Assembly (NCBI GenBank): GCA_900544475.1
Contig: UQVU01000010.1
Span: 1-28,380 of the forward strand
Direction: 5' to 3'
DNA: 28,380 bases
From: an uncultured Butyricicoccus sp.
GTDB taxonomy: Bacteria > Bacillota > Clostridia > Oscillospirales > Butyricicoccaceae
Part shown: positions 23,147-28,380 of the stretch, one piece after another
Position numbering within the stretch: position 1 is the first letter of the stretch
How the letters are laid out: the number at the start of each line of letters is the position of its first letter
Translations under genes and position numbers: made by a program
Notes under the pieces: generated by a model
Seen by the model: only the letters and a program-made list of their open reading frames with translations
The model's database searches: none
Told to the model about the DNA's origin: nothing

Positions 23147-24433
23147 ATGACCAACTCGGAGAAACTGTTTGAACGCGGCTGCAAGGTGCTGCCGGGCGGC
23201 GTCAATTCGCCTGTCCGCGCCTTCCGTGCGGTCGGCGGCACGCCACGCTTTATCGTCAAGGGCCTCGGCAGTCACATTCTGGACGCGGACGGTCTGGAGT
23301 ACATCGACTACGTGGGTTCGTGGGGGCCGATGATCCTCGGCCACAGCCATCCCGACATTCTGAAAGCCGTGTACGACCGCATGGTCTGCGGTCTGTCGTT
23401 CGGTGCGCCGACCGGCCTCGAAGTCGAAATGGCGGAGAAAATGGTGTCCATGCTGCCCGGCGTTGAGATGGTCCGCATGGTAAATTCGGGCACGGAAGCC
23501 GTCATGAGCGCGGTCCGTTTGGCGCGCGGCGCGACCGGCCGCGAGAAGATCATCAAATTCGAGGGCTGCTATCACGGCCACTCGGACGCGATGCTCGTCG
23601 GTGCAGGAAGCGGTGCGCTCACGCAGGGCGAACCGGACTCCAAAGGCGTGACCAAGGGCGCGGCCCGCGATACGCTCATGGCGCAGTACAACGACCTTGC
23701 CTCGGTAGAGCGGCTTCTGGACGCGAACCCCGGCGAGGTCGCGGCGGTCATCGTTGAGCCTGTCGCGGCGAACATGGGTGTCGTTCCGCCCGAGGAGGGT
23801 TTCCTGTCGGGACTGCGTGCGCTCTGCGACAAGCACGGTGCGCTGCTCATTTTCGACGAGGTCATCACGGGTTTCCGCCTCGCGGCCGGCGGTGCACAGG
23901 AATATTTCGGTGTGCAGGCCGACCTCGTGACCTACGGCAAGATCATCGGCGGCGGGATGCCTGTCGGCGCGTATGCCGGCAGCCGTGCGCTTATGGAGCA
24001 GGTCGCCCCGACCGGCCCCATCTATCAGGCGGGCACGCTTTCGGGCAATCCGGTCGCGATGGCGGCGGGCCTCGCACAGCTGAACATCATCACCGACCAC
24101 CCGGAGATCTACACGGTCATGGAAACCTCGGCAAGCTACCTCGCGAACCATCTTCGCGCGAGCGCGGAGAAACACGGCCTTTCCGTGCAGGTCAACCAGA
24201 TCGGCTCGCTGATGTGCCCGTATTTCGCGGAAAATCCGGTGAAATGCTATGCAGACGCGAAAAAAAGTGACATAAAACAGTACGCGGCGTACTTCAACGG
24301 CATGCTGAAGCGCGGCATTTATCTCGCACCGAGCCAGTTCGAGGCGATGTTCGTGTCGTCGGTTCACACGCAGAACGACCTCGCGTGCACGGTGCAGGCG
24401 GCGGAAGAAACGTTCGCGGAAATGGCGGAGTGA
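23147..24433 (+). CDS. hemL: Glutamate-1-semialdehyde 2,1-aminomutase
   Basis: A PLP enzyme that converts glutamate-1-semialdehyde to 5-aminolevulinate. The 428-aa sequence begins MTNSEKLFERGCKVLPGGVNSPVRAF. It has the class-III aminotransferase blocks GSWGPMILGHSHP, MVNSGTEAVMSAVRLARGATGR, GCYHGHSDAMLVGAGSG and LIFDEVITGFRLAAGG. PLP-binding Lys265 is in VTYGKIIGGGMPVGAYAG. The ATG at 23147 gives the usual family N-terminus. The AAAGGAG site is 13 nt upstream, so an in-frame TTG at 23138 is a less likely alternative. Confidence 0.96.
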   Translation: MTNSEKLFERGCKVLPGGVNSPVRAFRAVGGTPRFIVKGLGSHILDADGLEYIDYVGSWGPMILGHSHPDILKAVYDRMVCGLSFGAPTGLEVEMAEKMVSMLPGVEMVRMVNSGTEAVMSAVRLARGATGREKIIKFEGCYHGHSDAMLVGAGSGALTQGEPDSKGVTKGAARDTLMAQYNDLASVERLLDANPGEVAAVIVEPVAANMGVVPPEEGFLSGLRALCDKHGALLIFDEVITGFRLAAGGAQEYFGVQADLVTYGKIIGGGMPVGAYAGSRALMEQVAPTGPIYQAGTLSGNPVAMAAGLAQLNIITDHPEIYTVMETSASYLANHLRASAEKHGLSVQVNQIGSLMCPYFAENPVKCYADAKKSDIKQYAAYFNGMLKRGIYLAPSQFEAMFVSSVHTQNDLACTVQAAEETFAEMAE

Positions 24434-24446
24434 GCAGGAGGCGTGT

Positions 24447-25640
24447 ATGCGCGAATTTTACATTATCGGCGCCGGAATGGGAACGAAAGACACGCTGACA
24501 GCGGAAGCAGCTCGCGTGCTCGATGAAACGAAAACGGTGTTTGCGACCGCGCGGCTTGCAGAACTCTGTCCGCAGGCGCAGGTCTGCGCGTTCTCGGCAC
24601 TCGCTGAGTGTGCGGTTTCCTGCGATGCGGACAGGGTAGCACTGCTCGTTTCGGGCGACGTCGGCTTTTTCAGCGCGGCGGGAAAACTGCGCGAAAAGCT
24701 GCTGAGATACGGCGAAGTGAAGCTGTTCTGCGGCCTGTCAAGTATGCAGTATCTGTGCGCAAAAGTCGGCATTTCGTATGAAAATGCCTGCATTAGAAGT
24801 CTGCACGGGAGAAATGGAGATGTTCTCGGTGCGGTCAGCTATCACGAGAAAACCTTTGTCCTGACGGGCGGCGACAACAACGCATCGGAAATCTGCCGCT
24901 CGCTGAGCGAGGCAGGACTGGGGCGCGTTCAGGTGTATCTCGGCGAAAATCTGGGCGCGGCGGAAGAACGGATTTTGCAGGGGACAGCGGAAGAAATTGC
25001 GAAATACTCCTGCGGAAGCCTTGCGGTGCTTCTGCTTATCAATCAATATTTTTTCAATTCACATGAGCCGATTCGCGACGAAATGCTGACCCGCGCCAAG
25101 ATCCCGATGACCAAGGAAGAAGTGCGGTGGGTTTCGGTCGCGCGGCTCGGCGTGCAGCCGGGGGATACCGTCTGGGACGTCGGCGCAGGCACGGGCGCGG
25201 TGACGCTCGAGCTCGCGCGAAAAGCCATGGACGGCGCGGTTTTTGCGGTCGAACGCAACCCGGATGCGGTCGCGCTCCTTGTGGAAAACAGACAAAAACT
25301 CGGTGGTTTTAATGTGCATATCGTAGAGGGACACGCACCGGAAGCGCTCGAAAATCTGCCTGCACCGGACTGTGTTTTTGTCGGAGGAAGCGGCGGAGAA
25401 ATGCGGAAAATCATTGAAATTGCATTGCGGAAAAATCCGTCTGTCCGCATCGTTATCAATGCAATCGCCCTCGAAACCTTGCAGGAAACACAGAATACAC
25501 TTGCGGAACTTGGCTTTGTCGATGTGGAAATCACGCAGCTTTCTGCCGCGCGAGGGAAAAGCGTGGGGCGCTATACTATGATGATGGCGAACAATCCGGT
25601 GTTCATTCTCTCTGGAAGAGGTGCGAAAAATGCAAAATAA
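24447..25640 (+). CDS. Fusion: cobalt-precorrin-7 C5-methyltransferase (CbiE) + C15-methyltransferase/decarboxylase (CbiT)
   Basis: A 397-aa fusion equivalent to CobL, methylating C-5 and C-15 and decarboxylating the C-12 acetate. Residues 1-200 are CbiE: FYIIGAGMGTKDTLTAEAARVL, LLVSGDVGFFSAAGKLREKL, FCGLSSMQYLCAKVG and TFVLTGGDNNASEICRSL. Residues 205-397 are CbiT: HEPIRDEMLTRAKIPMTKEEVR, the SAM motif VWDVGAGTGAVTLELARKA near 243-261, and VFVGGSGGEMRKII. ATG 24447 has GCAGGAGG upstream. The last codons overlap cbiA. GC falls in the second half of the gene. Confidence 0.95.
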   Translation: MREFYIIGAGMGTKDTLTAEAARVLDETKTVFATARLAELCPQAQVCAFSALAECAVSCDADRVALLVSGDVGFFSAAGKLREKLLRYGEVKLFCGLSSMQYLCAKVGISYENACIRSLHGRNGDVLGAVSYHEKTFVLTGGDNNASEICRSLSEAGLGRVQVYLGENLGAAEERILQGTAEEIAKYSCGSLAVLLLINQYFFNSHEPIRDEMLTRAKIPMTKEEVRWVSVARLGVQPGDTVWDVGAGTGAVTLELARKAMDGAVFAVERNPDAVALLVENRQKLGGFNVHIVEGHAPEALENLPAPDCVFVGGSGGEMRKIIEIALRKNPSVRIVINAIALETLQETQNTLAELGFVDVEITQLSAARGKSVGRYTMMMANNPVFILSGRGAKNAK

Positions 25641-26982
25641 CGCGCCGAGAATTATGATTGCCGGAACGGGAAGCGGCTGCGGAAAGACAACGGTGACGCT
25701 GGCGGTCTTGCGTGCCTTGCAAAGACGAGGCATAAAACTTGCAGCATTCAAGTGCGGACCGGACTATATTGACCCGATGTTCCATAAAGCAGTACTTGGC
25801 ATTCCAAGCAGAAATTTAGATTTATTTTTCATTGATGAAATTGGAATCCGAAGCCAACTGGTGCACCACATTCCGCAGGACGGTCTGGGCGTCATCGAGG
25901 GCGTGATGGGCTTCTACGACGGCGTTTCCGGCACGAGCGACACCGCCTCGGCGGCGCACCTCGCGCGTGCAACCGGCACGCCTGCGCTGCTCGTTGTCCG
26001 CCCGAAGGGCCAGTCGCTCTCCCTCGCCGCGATGCTGGAAGGATTTCGGAGCTTTGCGGAAAACACACTGTGCGGTGTCATTCTGAACGGTATTTCCGAG
26101 GGAATGTACCCGTTTTATGAGAAAATAGTTGAGAAATCCGGCCTTCCGTGCTTTGGATTTCTGCCCTCGGTCCAGGATGCAGAGATTCCGGACAGACACT
26201 TGGGACTTGTGACCGCAGACGAGGTTAATAACCTGAATCAGCGGATAGATGCGCTCGCGGACGCCGCAGAGTACGGGATAAAACTTGATAAAGTATTGAA
26301 GATAGCGCAATCTGCACAGGTGCTGACTGACGAGGCGAAGCCAATCGTCCCCGTAACGAAAAATCCCGTGCGCATCGCTGTCGCGCGAGATCGAGCATTT
26401 TGTTTCTATTATGAGGATAATTTCGATGTTTTGCACGGTTTAGGCGCGGAATTGGTGGAGTTTTCGCCGCTTTCGGATGAACGACTGCCGGAGAATATTG
26501 ACGGACTCTATCTCGGCGGCGGCTACCCGGAACTGCACAAAACGGCACTTTCAAACAACGTTTCCATGCGAAAATCCGTATCTGATGCAATTTTTGACGG
26601 TCTCCCGACGATTGCGGAATGCGGCGGCTTTCTCTACCTGCACCGCCATCTGGACGGCGCGGAAATGGTGGGTGTGATTGACGCGGACGCGGTGCTGACC
26701 GATCGGCTTCAGCCGTTCGGCTACGTGACTCTCAACGCGCAGCACGACAATGTGTTGTGCGCACAGGGTGGACAAATCCACGCACACGAATTTCATTACG
26801 CGAAGTCGGACAGCAATGGATGCGATTTTATTGCAGCAAAACCAAACGGTCGAAAATGGAACTGCGTGCACGCAACTCACTCGCTGTATGCAGGGTTTCC
26901 GCACTTATATTTCCGCGCGAATGTTGAATTTACCGAAAACTTCATTCGAAAGTGCGAAGCGAGAAGGGAGAGCAGAAAATGA
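25630..26982 (+). CDS. cbiA: Cobyrinic acid a,c-diamide synthase CbiA
   Basis: ATP- and glutamine-dependent amidation of the a and c carboxylates of cobyrinic acid. The 450-aa protein has a P-loop AGTGSGCGKTTVT near residues 11-23, then KCGPDYIDPMFH and IEGVMGFYDGVSG. A class-I glutamine amidotransferase domain follows with LYLGGGYPELHK, Cys331 in AECGGFLYLHR, and HEFHYAKS. The ATG at 25630 is preferred over the GTG at 25621 because AGAGGTG sits 7 nt before it. The gene mixes AT-leaning stretches with a GC-rich block at about 25865-26040. It overlaps CbiE/T by 11 bp and cobT by 4 bp. Confidence 0.95.
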   Translation: MQNNAPRIMIAGTGSGCGKTTVTLAVLRALQRRGIKLAAFKCGPDYIDPMFHKAVLGIPSRNLDLFFIDEIGIRSQLVHHIPQDGLGVIEGVMGFYDGVSGTSDTASAAHLARATGTPALLVVRPKGQSLSLAAMLEGFRSFAENTLCGVILNGISEGMYPFYEKIVEKSGLPCFGFLPSVQDAEIPDRHLGLVTADEVNNLNQRIDALADAAEYGIKLDKVLKIAQSAQVLTDEAKPIVPVTKNPVRIAVARDRAFCFYYEDNFDVLHGLGAELVEFSPLSDERLPENIDGLYLGGGYPELHKTALSNNVSMRKSVSDAIFDGLPTIAECGGFLYLHRHLDGAEMVGVIDADAVLTDRLQPFGYVTLNAQHDNVLCAQGGQIHAHEFHYAKSDSNGCDFIAAKPNGRKWNCVHATHSLYAGFPHLYFRANVEFTENFIRKCEARRESRK

Positions 26983-28037
26983 CGATTGAACAGGCGATTT
27001 CCTACGTAAAGCCGTTGGACGAAGCCTCAATGAAGGCCGCTCAAAAACGCTTTTCCGACATTGCGATGCCGCTTGGCGGATTGGGAATTTTGCAGGAAAT
27101 CATAGTACGTATTGCAGGAATGCAACGGCAGCCCCTTCCCGAAATCAAGCCGCGTGCGGCCGTGATTTTCTGCGCAGACAACGGCGTAGTCGCGGAGGGC
27201 GTGACGCAGTGCGGACAAGACGTCACCGCGACCGTGACGAGAAACATGGGAAAGGGAAAATCGACCATGTGCCTGATGGCGAAATCACTGGGGATGGACG
27301 TCTATCCGGTCGATATCGGTGTCGCAGAAAATCTTGATAAAAACGGTGTTATAGACAGAAAAATCCGATTTGGAACGGAGAATATCGCCGATAATCCAGC
27401 GATGACAAGAGCGCAGGCAATCACCGCGATTGAAACCGGCATTGAGATGGCAGAAATGTGCGCGGCAAAAGGCTACCGTCTGATTTGCGGCGGCGAAATG
27501 GGCATCGGCAACACGACGACCAGCGCGGCGGTGGCGGCTGTCCTCACGGGAGAACCGGTGCGTTCGCTTACCGGTCGCGGCGCGGGACTTTCCTCGGCGG
27601 GATTGCAACGAAAAATGCAAGTGATAGAATGCGCTATTGCAAATCATGCACCAGACATCAGCGACCCGATTGATGTGATCAGCAAGGTTGGTGGACTGGA
27701 TATTGCCGGTTTGACCGGACTGTATTTGGGCGCGGCGGCCTGCGGTCTGCCAGCAGTGCTCGACGGGGTGATTTCCTGCACGGCGGCGCTTGCGGCAGTA
27801 CGGATTTGTCCGTCTGTGGAGGACTATCTGATTGCGTCCCACTGCTCGGACGAGCCGGCGAGCAAGATTTTACTGAATAAATTGGAAAAGAAAGCCTTTT
27901 TGAATGCGGGAATGCGGCTTGGTGAAGGAACAGGCGCGGCGGCGGGAGTCGCGCTGCTCGACCTTGCGCTTGTTCCATACCGAGAAATGGAAACATTTGA
28001 AGATATTGGTGTGAAAGCGTACCAGCCGCTGAAATAA
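26979..28037 (+). CDS. cobT: Nicotinate-nucleotide-dimethylbenzimidazole phosphoribosyltransferase
   Basis: It activates the lower-ligand base by transferring phosphoribose from nicotinate mononucleotide, giving alpha-ribazole phosphate. The 352-aa length is typical. Family blocks are MPLGGLGILQEI, VIFCADNGVVAEGVTQCGQDVT, CGGEMGIGNTTTSAAV, VISKVGGLDIAGLTG and IASHCSDEPASKI. The catalytic base Glu316 is in LGEGTGAAAG. ATG 26979 overlaps the cbiA stop and has AGAAGGGAG upstream; a longer ORF from 26952 lies within cbiA and is rejected. Its presence, with cobU after it, shows the cell completes the nucleotide loop. Confidence 0.96.
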   Translation: MTIEQAISYVKPLDEASMKAAQKRFSDIAMPLGGLGILQEIIVRIAGMQRQPLPEIKPRAAVIFCADNGVVAEGVTQCGQDVTATVTRNMGKGKSTMCLMAKSLGMDVYPVDIGVAENLDKNGVIDRKIRFGTENIADNPAMTRAQAITAIETGIEMAEMCAAKGYRLICGGEMGIGNTTTSAAVAAVLTGEPVRSLTGRGAGLSSAGLQRKMQVIECAIANHAPDISDPIDVISKVGGLDIAGLTGLYLGAAACGLPAVLDGVISCTAALAAVRICPSVEDYLIASHCSDEPASKILLNKLEKKAFLNAGMRLGEGTGAAAGVALLDLALVPYREMETFEDIGVKAYQPLK

Positions 28038-28131
28038 TGTATATTGTATAAATATTGAAATGAAATTGCGCAACACAGGGCAAACTCAATATATATTAAA
28101 TGTATCGATGAAATAGAAGGGAGAGCGCAGA
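28038..28131 (+). other. AT-rich 94-bp gap before cobU
   Basis: This is the longest gap inside the cobalamin run. It holds an AT-rich stretch with TATATATT at about 28090-28097. A weak TTGCGC about 18 bp before it could make an internal promoter. No stem with a T-run and no B12-box is visible. Confidence 0.4.
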
Positions 28132-28380
28132 TTGCTTATTCTAATAACAGGCGGTGCGGCGTCAGGAAAGTCAGAATATGCAGAAAAGATTATATGTGCG
28201 CGGGCACGCAGTCGATTATACCTCGCTACAATGCAGCCGTTCGGCAGCGCCGCGAGGGCACGGATCGCGCGGCATCGTGCGCTGCGCGAGGGAAAAGGCT
28301 TTGAAACTCTCGAGCGACCGCTTGACCTGCCGGTAGTGGCGCTTTCCCGTCAATATGACGGTATTCTGCTCGAAGATTTG
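28132..28380 (+). CDS. cobU: Adenosylcobinamide kinase/adenosylcobinamide-phosphate guanylyltransferase CobU, 5' part
   Basis: It phosphorylates adenosylcobinamide and converts it to the GDP form for nucleotide-loop assembly. Only the first 83 codons are in the window; the frame is open at the right edge. It starts MLILITGGAASGKSEYAEK, with the P-loop GGAASGKS at residues 7-14 (CobU consensus GGARSGKS). RLYLATMQPFGSAARARIARHR then matches the CobU segment YIAT...RIARHR, and GFETLERPLDL follows. The start is a TTG at 28132 with GAAGGGAG upstream and an in-frame stop shortly before, so no ATG is available. The non-ATG start makes it easy to miss. Confidence 0.88.
   Translation, partial: MLILITGGAASGKSEYAEKIICARARSRLYLATMQPFGSAARARIARHRALREGKGFETLERPLDLPVVALSRQYDGILLEDL

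Overview
The window looks like a high-GC, spore-forming Clostridia genome, probably Oscillospirales (Ruminococcaceae-like). The evidence is Firmicutes-style Shine-Dalgarno sites, sporulation proteins of the YqfC, YqfD and YlbJ families, a PBP5-type carboxypeptidase, and an oxygen-independent (cbi-type) cobalamin pathway. No 16S rRNA or tRNA gene is visible, so this placement is inference.

Left edge (1-2475). A DAHP synthase fragment of visibly lower GC is joined at about 828-832 to the last codons of a GNAT acetyltransferase. That tail is followed, with ATGA overlap, by a D-2-hydroxyacid dehydrogenase. The reading frame happens to stay open across the join, so a gene caller would report one false fusion protein. 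A 162-bp imperfect palindrome (1871-2032) abuts the dehydrogenase stop codon, and a small membrane protein follows.

Housekeeping block (2360-8107). Here lie rpe, a ROK regulator with a perfect inverted-repeat operator, a translationally coupled HAD phosphatase, a convergent alpha/beta hydrolase, and ftsH.

Spacer between ftsH and dacA (8078-8467). This is the most unusual part. It shows the full layout of a type I toxin-antitoxin locus: a 24-residue hydrophobic peptide on the minus strand with its own promoter, a Shine-Dalgarno site buried in a 9-bp hairpin, complementary 5' and 3' UTR segments, a terminator, and a strong opposing promoter for an antisense RNA.

Envelope and sporulation block (8468-12749). 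On the minus strand are ylbJ, a four-cysteine small protein and dacA. yqfC and yqfD diverge from ylbJ. A 335-bp spacer packed with inverted repeats and ending in an intrinsic terminator follows.

Tetrapyrrole and cobalamin operon (13085 to the right edge, all plus strand). The order is cbiD, cbiL, cbiF, cbiG, hemA, cbiH, a cbiJ-precorrin-2 dehydrogenase fusion, hemC, a cobA-hemD fusion, hemB, hemL, a cbiE-cbiT fusion, cbiA, cobT and the start of cobU. Most junctions are 4-bp stop/start overlaps. The operon encodes every step from glutamyl-tRNA to uroporphyrinogen III and precorrin-2, then most corrin-ring methylations, a,c-amidation and nucleotide-loop assembly. CbiC, a cobaltochelatase, CbiP, CbiB and CobS are not in the window. 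No heme-branch gene (hemE onward) is present, so the Hem enzymes here probably serve cobalamin and siroheme.
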